Of a stretch of DNA of 64,000 bases, positions 17,503 to 26,700 are shown piece by piece. The position numbers and the translations under genes were made by a program. Where the stretch lies: NCBI RefSeq assembly GCF_001598275.1, contig NZ_BCYQ01000001.1, forward strand, positions 1 to 64,000, in the 5' to 3' direction. Position 1 is the first letter of the stretch, and every line of letters starts with the position of its first letter. The notes below the pieces were generated by a model that was given only the letters and a program-made list of their open reading frames with translations, made no database searches and had not been told where the DNA came from. The DNA is from Moraxella oblonga NBRC 102422. GTDB lineage: Bacteria; Pseudomonadota; Gammaproteobacteria; Pseudomonadales; Moraxellaceae.

Positions 17503-18003
17503 ATGAGTAGTCAAATTACCTTAGCTGGCAATGCGGTTGAAGTTGCTGGTGATTTTGCCAAAGTTGGCGATACGGTTGCTGATTTTGTGTTGGTGGGCAA
17601 TGATTTGGCAGAGGTCAAATTATCTGATTTTGCAGGCAAACGCAAAATTTTAAACATCTTTCCAAGCATTGATACAGGCATTTGTGCCACTTCGGTGCGT
17701 GTATTTAACGAAAAGGCATCTGCCCTTGAAAATACGGTGGTACTTTGCATTTCAGGTGATTTGCCTTTTGCTCACGCTCGTTTTTGTGGGGCAGAAGGGC
17801 TTGATAATGTTAAGTCGCTTTCTTGTTTTAGAAATGCTGATTTTGCCAAAAACATCGGTGTGGCAATGACAACAGGAGCGTTGGCAGGTTTGACTGCTCG
17901 TGCGGTTATCGTGCTAGATGGCGACAACAAAGTTCTACATAGCCAGCTTGTGCCAGAGATTAAGCAAGAACCTGATTATGAAAGTGCGTTGAATGTGTTA
18001 TAA
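17503..18003 (+). CDS. tpx: thiol peroxidase Tpx (2-Cys peroxiredoxin)
   Basis: Reduces hydrogen peroxide and alkyl hydroperoxides using thioredoxin. The 166 residues match the family length (168 in E. coli). The peroxidatic cysteine lies in [13 protein letters not shown] (near 60) and the resolving cysteine in ARFCGAEGL (near 94), the spacing of atypical 2-Cys Tpx. GAGG is seven bases before the ATG. A clear terminator follows. Confidence 0.96.
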   Translation: MSSQITLAGNAVEVAGDFAKVGDTVADFVLVGNDLAEVKLSDFAGKRKILNIFPSIDTGICATSVRVFNEKASALENTVVLCISGDLPFAHARFCGAEGLDNVKSLSCFRNADFAKNIGVAMTTGALAGLTARAVIVLDGDNKVLHSQLVPEIKQEPDYESALNVL

Positions 18004-18010
18004 TTCACAT

Positions 18011-18040
18011 AAGCCCCATGAAAGTGGGGTTTATTTTTTT
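18011..18040 (+). terminator. rho-independent terminator after tpx
   Basis: The stem AAGCCCCA (18011-18018) pairs with TGGGGTTT (18025-18032) over a six-base loop, followed by A and seven T. Confidence 0.85.
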
Positions 18041-18124
18041 TAGGTTAATTTATTTAACATAATATTTATCGTAGATGATATAAAATTGTGGTGGTTGTAA
18101 TATGTAGGATAGGTGGAGTTTGTG

Positions 18125-18223
18125 ATGTCTAATACATTTAATCTCATTCCCAACTTAAAAATAATCAGTTATGGATTTAAATTTATTTTTAAGGTGTTGG
18201 GGGATTATAGTCTATCCTTATAA
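18125..18223 (+). CDS. possible 32-aa small protein
   Basis: This short open frame starts at an ATG that has GGTGGAG six bases upstream, a better Shine-Dalgarno than most genes here. It encodes MSNTFNLIPNLKIISYGF and a further 14 residues, with a hydrophobic middle. It lies in a 496-base stretch with no other gene, after the tpx terminator. A second terminator-like hairpin (AAAAAACC/GGTTTTTT, 18304-18324) lies downstream. No homologue is known to me; it may be chance. Confidence 0.25.
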   Translation: MSNTFNLIPNLKIISYGFKFIFKVLGDYSLSL

Positions 18224-18499
18224 CAATCAAATGCTTGCATAAAGTTGAAACTGACATAAATATGATATTATTTGATGATTTATCAAATATAGTAAAATCT
18301 ATTAAAAAACCAACAAGGTTTTTTGTATGATTGTGATGTGAATTAAATATAAAATTTTGATACCACCACAGAGGCTTTTTTTATTCGACAATTCAAGACA
18401 TAAAAATCCATTTAAAAGCAAATAATGGTAGGGGGCGAATTGTAATTTGCTCTACAATCCTTAGTGTATGTTAAGTTCGTTCGGTATAAAGGTAAGGCA
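18224..18499. other. intergenic A+T-rich stretch with weak hairpins
   Basis: No gene is seen. The stretch holds the hairpin at 18304-18324 and, around 18426-18456, a degenerate copy of a GTAGGGGCGAATT-type palindromic repeat. It leads to the 3' end of the thioesterase gene on the minus strand. Confidence 0.5.
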
Positions 18500-18943
18500 T
18501 TATAAAAACACTTTGGGCAGACGACAAGGACGAATACCATCTTTACCATTGGTAACGCAGGCAAGAGTAATTACTCCTGTACTTGCAATTTTTCCTTGTG
18601 TAAAGTCATCATCATTGCGATAGATGTGCTGAGTAATGACTAGACTGGCGGATTTTTTGATGGCTTGTTGTACGGTAACGACCAATACATCATCAACAAG
18701 TAGGGGAAGTTTGTACGCCAATTCTGCATGACTTACCACAAAATGTATTTTGCCTTCTGTACTGTCCGTCCCGGTTGCTGTGCCGTCTGTATTAAAAAAA
18801 TAGCCGTTCATGCCAAGTGATGTTAACCAATCTCGGCGACAGTTTTCAAAAAAAGTCAAATGGTTGGCATGATAAACAATACCCCCTGCGTCTGTGTGGT
18901 TGATGTAGACTTTGTAATGATGTTTGAAAATGGGTGTGGTCAT
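18500..18943 (-). CDS. ybgC: YbgC-family acyl-CoA thioesterase
   Basis: Hot-dog fold thioesterase of the Tol-Pal-associated YbgC family. The signature HTDAGGIVYHANHLTFFENCRRDWL carries the catalytic Asp (near residue 16) and the YH-N-Y/H-F-E block. The start at 18943 (MTTPIFKHHYKVY) fits the family and leaves about 147 residues. The frame extends to 19063, but that part crosses the terminator of the upstream gene. It is near the tol genes but separated from them by the KAS III-like gene and two transcription boundaries. Likely substrates are acyl-CoA or acyl-ACP. Confidence 0.85.
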   Translation of the reverse strand: MTTPIFKHHYKVYINHTDAGGIVYHANHLTFFENCRRDWLTSLGMNGYFFNTDGTATGTDSTEGKIHFVVSHAELAYKLPLLVDDVLVVTVQQAIKKSASLVITQHIYRNDDDFTQGKIASTGVITLACVTNGKDGIRPCRLPKVFL

Positions 18944-18969
18944 GGCTACTCTTTTTTTTGTTGATTGAT

Positions 18970-18995
18970 AAAAAAGGGCGATATCACCGCCCTTT
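18970..18995 (-). terminator. rho-independent terminator after the KAS III-like gene
   Basis: On the minus strand, AAAGGGCG pairs with CGCCCTTT over a seven-base loop and runs into six T. It separates the KAS III-like gene from ybgC. Confidence 0.8.
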
Positions 18996-19008
18996 GATGT
19001 GTTTGTCA

Positions 19009-20154
19009 TTATATTTTTTTGACGATGATTGAGCCGATAGAGTAACCTGCCCCAAACGAACAAATCACTGCCAAATCACCGCTTTCAACACCATCTTGGC
19101 AACGATGAAAAGCAATCATGGGACTGGCCGAACTGGTGTTACCAAATTCGTCAATGATAATTGGAGCTATGGATTTATTAGCATCTTTGCCCATGACGGT
19201 GCGTAAAATCAAATCAATCATGTTGATGTTGGCTTGGTGTAGCCATAGTTTTTTGACTTGATTGGTATTGATGTGGTTTTCTGCCAAATGCGTGCTGATG
19301 ATTTCAGAGACTTTTGGGCAAACTTCACGGAACACCTTGCGACCTTCTTGCAAAAATAATTTGTCAGTTACGGGTTCATCAAGGTCAGGATATAAAGCGG
19401 TTTTGGCATGTAGATATTCGCTTCTGTCCATAAAGCCAAATTCGTTTTTGATGTTGGTGGAAAACTGTGTCCATAGTTTGCTATCTAAGATTTCATAACC
19501 TTTGGGTGTGTCTAGTTCTTCAATGATGGTTGCTGCTGCCACATCTCCAAAAATAAAGTGACTATCACGGTTACGCCAGTTTAGGTGTGCCGATGGTATT
19601 TCTACATTGACAATGGCAATGCGTTTGCCAAGTCCTGCTTTTATCATGCCAACAGCTTGGGCAATGCCAAAAGTGGCTGCACTGCACGCTACATTGGTAT
19701 CAAAAGCAAATCCACCTACCATACCAACCGCTTGTTGGATTTCAATGGCGATGGCAGGATAGACACGTTGGAAGTTGGAACAGGCACAGATGATACCGTC
19801 CAAATCTGCCCCTGTCAGCCCTGCATTTTTCAATGCTTGGTTGAGAGCATCTACACCCATTTCTGCCATGATAGAAAGCTCTTCGCCCAGTTTACGAGCA
19901 GGGAAAATGGGTGCCATGATTTCTGGGTCTAAAATCCCTTTTTTATCAATAACATAACGAGATTTGATGCCAGAGGCTTTTTCAATAAATTCAACGGTTG
20001 AATACTGCAAGGCGACCTTTTCACCATCAGCAATCTCTTTTGAATGTTTGGTGTTGTAATTATCTACATAGGTGTTGAATGCAGTAACCAGCTCTTCGTT
20101 GGTGATTTTATCTTTGGGAATGTGTAGACCTGTGGCGGTAATGTAAATGGTCAT
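19009..20154 (-). CDS. 3-oxoacyl-ACP synthase III-like protein (FabH-related)
   Basis: Thiolase-fold condensing enzyme of 381 residues, longer than housekeeping FabH (317). The catalytic triad is visible: Cys in NVACSAATFG (near 155), His in LWLHQANINM (near 304) and Asn in EFGNTSSASP (near 337). Residues 30-95 form an extension seen in the long KAS III subgroup. It could start fatty acid synthesis, or condense acyl chains in a specialised pathway. It is followed by its own terminator and lies between tolB and ybgC. Specificity is uncertain. Confidence 0.85.
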   Translation of the reverse strand: MTIYITATGLHIPKDKITNEELVTAFNTYVDNYNTKHSKEIADGEKVALQYSTVEFIEKASGIKSRYVIDKKGILDPEIMAPIFPARKLGEELSIMAEMGVDALNQALKNAGLTGADLDGIICACSNFQRVYPAIAIEIQQAVGMVGGFAFDTNVACSAATFGIAQAVGMIKAGLGKRIAIVNVEIPSAHLNWRNRDSHFIFGDVAAATIIEELDTPKGYEILDSKLWTQFSTNIKNEFGFMDRSEYLHAKTALYPDLDEPVTDKLFLQEGRKVFREVCPKVSEIISTHLAENHINTNQVKKLWLHQANINMIDLILRTVMGKDANKSIAPIIIDEFGNTSSASPMIAFHRCQDGVESGDLAVICSFGAGYSIGSIIVKKI

Positions 20155-20258
20155 GAATTTTCCTTGTTGAGTGAAAACTAAGATGTCGATAGTTTACCAC
20201 AAAATAATGTAACAGATTGTAAAAATACATATGTTTACAAAAAATAACCAAAATATCT

Positions 20259-20444
20259 TTAAAACCAGTTTTCTAAAATGTAAACTCCCTCTAATGCTTT
20301 GTTGTCTGTATTCACCTTGGAGAGTGGCTGGGTGGAAGGAGTGATTGTGTCATTTTTGTCGTTGAATGGTAGTGGATGTTTGACAAGCTGTATGTGCTGA
20401 CAGCCTGCCAAAACCAACACTAATAAAGAGAGAATTATTCTCAT
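20259..20444 (-). CDS. 61-residue lipoprotein coupled to tolB
   Basis: The ATG at 20444 shares a base with the tolB stop (TAATG). The product begins MRIILSLLVLVLAGCQH, a compact lipoprotein signal with the lipobox VLAGC (Cys 15). Only about 46 mature residues follow, rich in Thr, Asn and Asp, with no OmpA/peptidoglycan-binding domain. It occupies the place where pal usually follows tolB, but it is not Pal. Family unknown; an envelope role with Tol is inferred from coupling only. Confidence 0.65.
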   Translation of the reverse strand: MRIILSLLVLVLAGCQHIQLVKHPLPFNDKNDTITPSTQPLSKVNTDNKALEGVYILENWF

Positions 20445-21769
20445 TAGCGACCACCACGAGACCATGTGGGCTCACGCACTTTACCATTGGTGGTGAGTGT
20501 GAAGGCTTGTCCATTTTTGAGTGAGCGAATGGTGATTTGACCGTTGCCACCGTTGTAGGACGAATAGATAATGCGGTTGCCATTGGGAGAAAAGCTGGCG
20601 GATTCATCAATGCCTGTTGTGCCAATCGTGCCCACGCCTGTTACTACAAGGCTACGTCCTGATACGTAGGCGATTTTTGAGCCATCTGGGCTTAGGCGTG
20701 GGTTTGCACCTGCCCCACCTGCCGAACTGATTTGTCCTGTGCTAAGGTCATAACGGTATAGACGTGGGGTACGTGAGTTGTGGTCGGCGGTGAATATAAA
20801 AGAGCGTCCATCAGGAGCGTAGTTTGGGGAGTTTTCTGCCCCAAGCATTTGGGTGATTTTTTTAACTTGCCCTGAGGGAATGTGTAATTCATAAATGGCA
20901 GGGTCGTTGTTTTCATGACTGCCAGAAAATAGTAGGTTTGACCCATCAGGAGAAAAAGATGGCCCAAGATTGTTGCCACGAAATGGTGTTATCACCACGC
21001 TATCACCACCATCTGTGCTTTGTAGGTGAATGACGGGCAAGCCGTTTGGGCGTTGTACAGCGTAGGCAATGCGTGTGCCGTCTGGTGAGAATGTGGGGCT
21101 AAAAATAGAGCCTTGCACTGTAAATAAGGTACGCATGTTTTGCCCATCAGCATCCATGATTTGTAGTTTGGAGGTTTTTTGGCGAGGGTTGCCAGTCTCT
21201 TCTATATAGGCGATTTGCCCTGAAAAATCCCCCGCCTCACCTGTGATAAGTTCATAAATTTTATCGCTGATGATATGTCCTGCATGGCGTAGAGCATTGA
21301 TGTTGTTGTCGCTGACGTAGGTTTGTTGTCCGTTGATGACACGACCTGTCGCCACTTCAATGACTTCATATTGAATGGCAACTCGGTTGTTTGGCATACT
21401 TTGGCTTTGACCGACCACCACGTGTTCAAAACCAGAGGCTTGCCAGTGATTGAGATTTTGGTAAATTTCTGCCGAAGTATGAGCTTTTTGGGGTAGATTT
21501 TGGCTGGTTGTTTTTAGTTCGGTATATTTTAGGTTATTTTCAATGATGTTATTGATGGTGCTGGTATTTAAAAAAGGAATCAAGGCGATTTGGTAGGGGT
21601 TTTGTACACCTTGTTTGCGAACTTCAAATACAGGCTCATCACCCATCATATCATCAGGCATGGACATATCAATGGCATCGCCATAAACCACATCATCAGC
21701 GTGAGCAAAACTTGGCAAGATAGATAATGTGCCTATGGCAAGAATTTGGGATAAGTATTTGATTTTCAT
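20444..21769 (-). CDS. tolB: Tol-Pal system beta-propeller protein TolB
   Basis: Periplasmic protein of 441 residues. A cleavable signal ends near SFAHA (residue 24). An N-terminal alpha/beta domain (VIPFxN-type segment IALIPFLNTST) is followed by WD40-like TolB repeats with SPTFSPDGTRIAY, PSFSPDGSNLLF, NYAPDGRSFIF and RLSPDGSKIAY. It links the TolQ/TolA motor to the outer membrane during division. AAGGAG is five bases before the ATG. It follows tolA by 16 bases and is coupled to a small lipoprotein downstream. Confidence 0.95.
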   Translation of the reverse strand: MKIKYLSQILAIGTLSILPSFAHADDVVYGDAIDMSMPDDMMGDEPVFEVRKQGVQNPYQIALIPFLNTSTINNIIENNLKYTELKTTSQNLPQKAHTSAEIYQNLNHWQASGFEHVVVGQSQSMPNNRVAIQYEVIEVATGRVINGQQTYVSDNNINALRHAGHIISDKIYELITGEAGDFSGQIAYIEETGNPRQKTSKLQIMDADGQNMRTLFTVQGSIFSPTFSPDGTRIAYAVQRPNGLPVIHLQSTDGGDSVVITPFRGNNLGPSFSPDGSNLLFSGSHENNDPAIYELHIPSGQVKKITQMLGAENSPNYAPDGRSFIFTADHNSRTPRLYRYDLSTGQISSAGGAGANPRLSPDGSKIAYVSGRSLVVTGVGTIGTTGIDESASFSPNGNRIIYSSYNGGNGQITIRSLKNGQAFTLTTNGKVREPTWSRGGR

Positions 21770-21785
21770 AAAAACTCCTTAGGAT

Positions 21786-22679
21786 TTAATCGGTGTAAAA
21801 TTTGATGGAAAAACTGGTGCTAATGCCTTTCATTTCAGGAAAAGGGGAAGCTTCACGAATGGCCTCTTCAAGCGAGGGTTGCAAATCTTTATCGCCCGCC
21901 CCAAAACTTACCGAAACCAAATTGCCCTGTTCGTCAATGCGAATGGTGGCGGTCAGATGGCGATTTTTGAGGTTGTTGTGCTTCATCCATTTGGCTTGTA
22001 CTCGCCCTGCGATGTTGGCTTGGGCTTCGCTTTTACTGACGTTTGAGGTGCTACCTACTTGACCGCCACGATTGATGTTGGGTATGCTGGGTGCAGGAGA
22101 GTTGTCAAGTTCGGTGCTTTTGGTGTTTTGGGTGGTTTGAGTTTGGGCTTCTTGGTTTTTTAGACGTTCGCTGGCTTCATTCAAACTTTTAAGGTTTTCA
22201 CGAGCGATTTCTTCGTTGCTTTTGGTACGACTTCGTAAGGCATCTACTTCACGTTGGCGAGCGTTGTCCAATTCTTTTTGGGCTTGTTTTCTACGTTCAA
22301 TATCCAAAGCGATTTGGCGATCCATTGAGTTGGCATAATCTGCCAGTTGTTGTTGAAAAACACGTTCACGCTGTGCCATGCGTTCGTTGTATTCGCTGAT
22401 TTGGTCAGAGAGTGTTGGTGTTGTGGTTTTTGTTTTTTTGGCGTGCGTTTGCTCGGTAGGCTTGACCGTACTTTTTTGTTGTTTGGCAAGATTGCCAGAT
22501 GAATTTTGGGCATTTAGGGTCTTGGCATCAATGACGCTAGCCTGCATGACGATGATTTTGGGTTTGGGTTTTTCTTTATAGCCCAACATCAACCCCAGTG
22601 CCACCAAACCATGTATGGCGAGTGTGAGCAATAGGGGCAACAACAAGCTAGGTTCGTCATCGTAATCATCGTACATCAT
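21786..22679 (-). CDS. tolA: TolA (energy-transducing envelope protein)
   Basis: The protein has 297 residues. A short acidic N-terminus is followed by one membrane helix (LLLPLLLTLAIHGLVALGLMLG, about 11-33). A long charged helical/coiled-coil region (about 85-195, rich in Gln, Glu, Arg) leads to a C-terminal TolA/TonB-type domain with GRVQAKWMKHNNL, a TIRIDEQGNLVSVSFG strand and SPFPEMKG. It spans the periplasm to contact TolB/Pal and porins. It follows tolQ directly, leaving no room for tolR. Confidence 0.9.
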   Translation of the reverse strand: MMYDDYDDEPSLLLPLLLTLAIHGLVALGLMLGYKEKPKPKIIVMQASVIDAKTLNAQNSSGNLAKQQKSTVKPTEQTHAKKTKTTTPTLSDQISEYNERMAQRERVFQQQLADYANSMDRQIALDIERRKQAQKELDNARQREVDALRSRTKSNEEIARENLKSLNEASERLKNQEAQTQTTQNTKSTELDNSPAPSIPNINRGGQVGSTSNVSKSEAQANIAGRVQAKWMKHNNLKNRHLTATIRIDEQGNLVSVSFGAGDKDLQPSLEEAIREASPFPEMKGISTSFSIKFYTD

Positions 22680-22704
22680 AATGGTATAATTATATAATTA
22701 TTGT

Positions 22705-23631
22705 TTATTTGATTAGGTTGTGGCTTTGGGGGGCGTGTGCTTCTGGTGTCACAATCGTATCTAGTTCTAGGGTCAGTGCCGATTCTGGCTCATCAAATTC
22801 TTCAAGTTCATCTAATAAAGTCAATTCTGGCTCAGATTTGGTTGTTGGTTCTGGCTTAGGTTCTGGTGCTGGTTGTGATATTAATTTGGGTTCACTGGGC
22901 GTTGGTGCGATTGTCTCTTGGGCGATTGAAGTGGCTGGGGGCAATTGGTTTTGGGTGTTTTGCAAGGTTTTTTGGGCAATCATGTGTTGATGAGAGAAAA
23001 ACCCAATTAACTCTTCGCAAAACAATATGCGGTTGTCATGAATGCTTTCAATTTTGGCATCAAAGTAGTTCAATGCCCATTTGGTAGAAATGGTGATGAA
23101 TAAACTTAATGCTATGATGAGCAAGGCTTCTATGATGTCTGGTATGATGATGTCAAAAGTGATGTTTTCAGACAAACTAAGTGCCCCCACCATGCCCCAA
23201 ATCGCCCCAAGTACACCGATGTAGGGGGCGACTATGCTGATGTTGGTTAGTAGGCTAAGCCCTTGTCTTAATAGGATTTTTTGTTTGGTTAATATGATGT
23301 TAAATTTGCGTTCGGTAACTTCTAGTACGTGTGTATGACTGTTGGTGATTTTTTGGGCGGTCAAAAACTCATCATAACCGATATAAAAAATCTGCTCCAA
23401 ACCCACACGGTCAAAATCATTTCTCACCATGTCATATTGGGCTTGTAGGCTTTCGCCACCCCATAACCACACTTCAAAATCTTCGTCAAATTTTTGAATG
23501 CCGTTGGTTCGTCTTGCGATACGAAAAATAACAAACCAACTTACCAATGTCAAAAGAAGCAAAAATCCTACAACAAGTTGTACAGCCAAACTGGTTTGTA
23601 AAAAGAGTGTGATAACATTTAAGTTGGACAT
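22705..23631 (-). CDS. tolQ: TolQ proton-channel subunit with long acidic C-terminal tail
   Basis: MotA/TolQ/ExbB channel protein. The N-terminus, with NVITLFLQTSLAVQLVVGFLLLL and SWFVIFR, is diagnostic of TolQ. Two further helices carry APYIGVLGAIWGMVGAL (near 145) and DIIIPDIIEALLIIALSLFI. E. coli TolQ is 230 residues. Here about 308 from the ATG at 23631, and the last 85 or so are a disordered Pro/Glu-rich tail (PEPKPEPTTKSEPELTLL) in the cytoplasm. No clear Shine-Dalgarno; a TTG at 23640 is in frame. TolR, its usual partner, is not next door. Confidence 0.9.
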   Translation of the reverse strand: MSNLNVITLFLQTSLAVQLVVGFLLLLTLVSWFVIFRIARRTNGIQKFDEDFEVWLWGGESLQAQYDMVRNDFDRVGLEQIFYIGYDEFLTAQKITNSHTHVLEVTERKFNIILTKQKILLRQGLSLLTNISIVAPYIGVLGAIWGMVGALSLSENITFDIIIPDIIEALLIIALSLFITISTKWALNYFDAKIESIHDNRILFCEELIGFFSHQHMIAQKTLQNTQNQLPPATSIAQETIAPTPSEPKLISQPAPEPKPEPTTKSEPELTLLDELEEFDEPESALTLELDTIVTPEAHAPQSHNLIK

Positions 23632-23787
23632 GGTAATCAAAACAGATAAAGAAATCTACCTATTATATCTTGCCTTTGCAAAAAACGCCATGCCAAATAT
23701 TTAAAAGGTGTAAAATTGTACTTAATTGTACTTAAATGCGAAAAACGTTACAATATGCACTTTTCATTATTTAAAAATAACAGCACA

Positions 23788-26700
23788 ATGTCAAAACAAA
23801 ATCCCATGCCCCAAATACTTGCCAAAGATCGCCACACCTTCTATCGCCTAGAACGAGAGTTAAGGGGGAATTTTCCTACCGACATCAAAGCCAAAAAACA
23901 AAGGGAGCTTGATGAGCTGATACAGCGTTCCGCCCAAGCGGTGCAAAAAAGAGCAAAGAGCATGCCTGCCAATTTACCTGCGTTATTAAATGCCGATTTG
24001 CCCGTAACCGCCCGTGCTGATGAGATTATCCATGCCATACAAAACCACCAAGTTATCATTGTTGCAGGCGAGACGGGTTCTGGCAAGACCACTCAACTTC
24101 CCAAACTTGCCATGCTTGCGGGGCGGGGCGTTACAGGGCAAATTGGGCATACACAGCCCCGCCGACTTGCCGCCCGAAGTGTCGCCACAAGGATTGCCGA
24201 AGAGCTTGGCGAGAGCTTAGGTCAGACGGTGAGTTTTAAGGTTAGATTCAGTGAAGAAGGCACAAAGGACAGTCTTGTCAAGCTGATGACGGACGGTATT
24301 TTGCTGGCTGAATTATCAAGCGACAGATTTTTGACTCGCTATGACACCATCATCATTGATGAAGCTCATGAGCGTAGCCTAAACATTGACTTTATTTTAG
24401 GTTATCTAAAACGCCTACTTCCCAAACGAGATGATTTAAAAATCATCATCACCTCCGCCACGCTTGATACTGAGCGATTTGCCCAGTATTTTAAATCTGC
24501 TGTCAAGGGCGATGTGCCAATTATCAATGTAGAAGGGCGAAGTTACCCTGTAGAGATTCGCTATCGTCCTTTGATAGATGAAATCGTCAAAAGCCATGAT
24601 GATGATGCTTTTGATGACATGGAGGACAAACTTCCTAGGGCTTTAACATCAGCCATCACTGAGTGTTTTGATGATGCCAAAGCCAAAGGACACCCAAGCT
24701 CATCAGACATTCTCATTTTTGCCAGTACCGAAGCTGAAATCCGTGAGATACAGGAGATTTTGACCGCTTACGCACCGCCCCATACTCAAATTTTGCCCTT
24801 ATTTGCTCGCCAAACTTTTGCTGAACAAGAGCGGATTTTTAAACCCACAGGGGGCAGGCGGATTATCATCTCAACCAACGTTGCCGAAACCGCCTTGACC
24901 GTGCCAAACATTCGCTATGTCATTGATTTGGGTTTTGCAAGGATTAGCCGTTATAATTACCGCTCACGCATTCAACGTTTGCCCATTGAGGCTATCAGTC
25001 AAGCGGCAGCCAATCAAAGGGCGGGGCGGTGTGGACGAATTGCGGACGGTATTTGTATACGACTGTATTCTAAGGAAGATTTTGATGCTCGCCCTAAATT
25101 TACCGAACCTGAGATTTTGCGTACCAATTTGGCAAGTGTGATTTTGCAAATGGAAAATTTGGGACTTGGTGATGTGGCACAGTTTGACTTTATCACAGAG
25201 CCTGATTTACGCCTTGTCAATGATGGCCGCAAACTGCTTTATGAGTTGTCCGCCCTGTCCGACACACCCACCAAAACCGCTCTCAAAAAATCCCTAAAAG
25301 GGCAAAAAACCAAGTTGTCAAACCTTACTGAGATTGGCAAAAAAATGGCAAAAATGCCCATAGATCCACGCCTTGCTCGTATACTGATTGCAGGGGCGGA
25401 TTTTGCTTGTCTTGACAAAATGCTCATCATCGTCTCCGCCCTTGCTGTACAAGATGTGCGTGAACGTCCAGCCGACAAGCAAGCCCAAGCTGACCAAAAG
25501 CACGCTTTGTTTCGTAAGGATGATTCTGACTTTTTATTTTATATTAATTTATTTGAAGTTTTATTTAATAACCACGACATGCACAATGGCGAAAAACTGA
25601 CAGGTAATGGACGTAAAAATTTTGCCAAAAAGCATTATTTGTCTTTTCCACGCATCAAAGAATGGCAAAAAACACACGAACAACTTAGCCAAATGATGAA
25701 TGATTTGGGTTATCAACTTGGCAAAGACAATCAAGAAACAAACATCAATAATGACAGAGGTAATCATTCTCCCAAAGGTCGCCTTGGCTTAAATGGGGGT
25801 AAAAAACCACTTGGCAAAAGTACGATTTTGGCAAGTCTAAAAGACGACAATGGTCATTTTGATAAAAACAAACTTAGCCAATTTAATCAAGATTATGCCA
25901 GTATTCACAGGGCGTTATTGGCGGCACTGCTGTCTTTTGTGGCTCACAAGAGCGATACAGTGGGCGAATATCTGATGACCAAAAACCAAAAGGCAAGGAT
26001 TTTTCCAGCCAGCATTTTGCACAAAAAAGGCGTTGAATGGCTCATGGCGTTTGAAGTGGTGGAGACATCACAGGTGTATATGCGTACTCTTGCCAAAATA
26101 GAGCCACAGTGGATTTTGTCAGCAGGTAAAGAACTACTAAAATACCACTATTTTGAACCACATTGGTCAAAAAAAGAAGGGCGAGTGCGTGCTTATGCCC
26201 AGATTAGTTTGTTTGGCTTAATCATCGTTCACAAACAACTGGTCAATTATGAGACGGTGGATTTGGTGGCAAGTCGTGAGATTTTTATTCGTGATGCACT
26301 GGTGGGTGATGTAGACGAAGAAAAATATCCCAAAACCTTACCTTTTTTGACTCACAACCGCCAAAAAATCAAAGACGTGGGCGATACCGAAGATAAGTTA
26401 CGCCGTAGGGATTTGCTTGTAGATGAGGAGCGACTTTATGAATTTTATGATGATAAAATTCCGTCTCACATTGCCTCTGCCAAGGCATTTGAGGATTGGC
26501 TTGGCAAAGTGGGTGATGATGAGTTTTTAAAATTCAAAGACGAAGATGTGATTAATGACAATGTCATCACAGGGCAAGAATTTCCCAAATTTTGGCAGGT
26601 GGGAGCGGTCAAATTCCCCCTATCCTATGTCTTTGACCCAAGCTCCGATGATGATGGTGTGAGTGTTAAAGTGGGTGTGGGAGCATTATCCCAACTTGAT

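Noticed and set aside
18943-19063. Longer N-terminus for the YbgC thioesterase
   Set aside because: It runs through the strong terminator of the upstream KAS III-like gene and into its coding region; family alignment starts at 18943.
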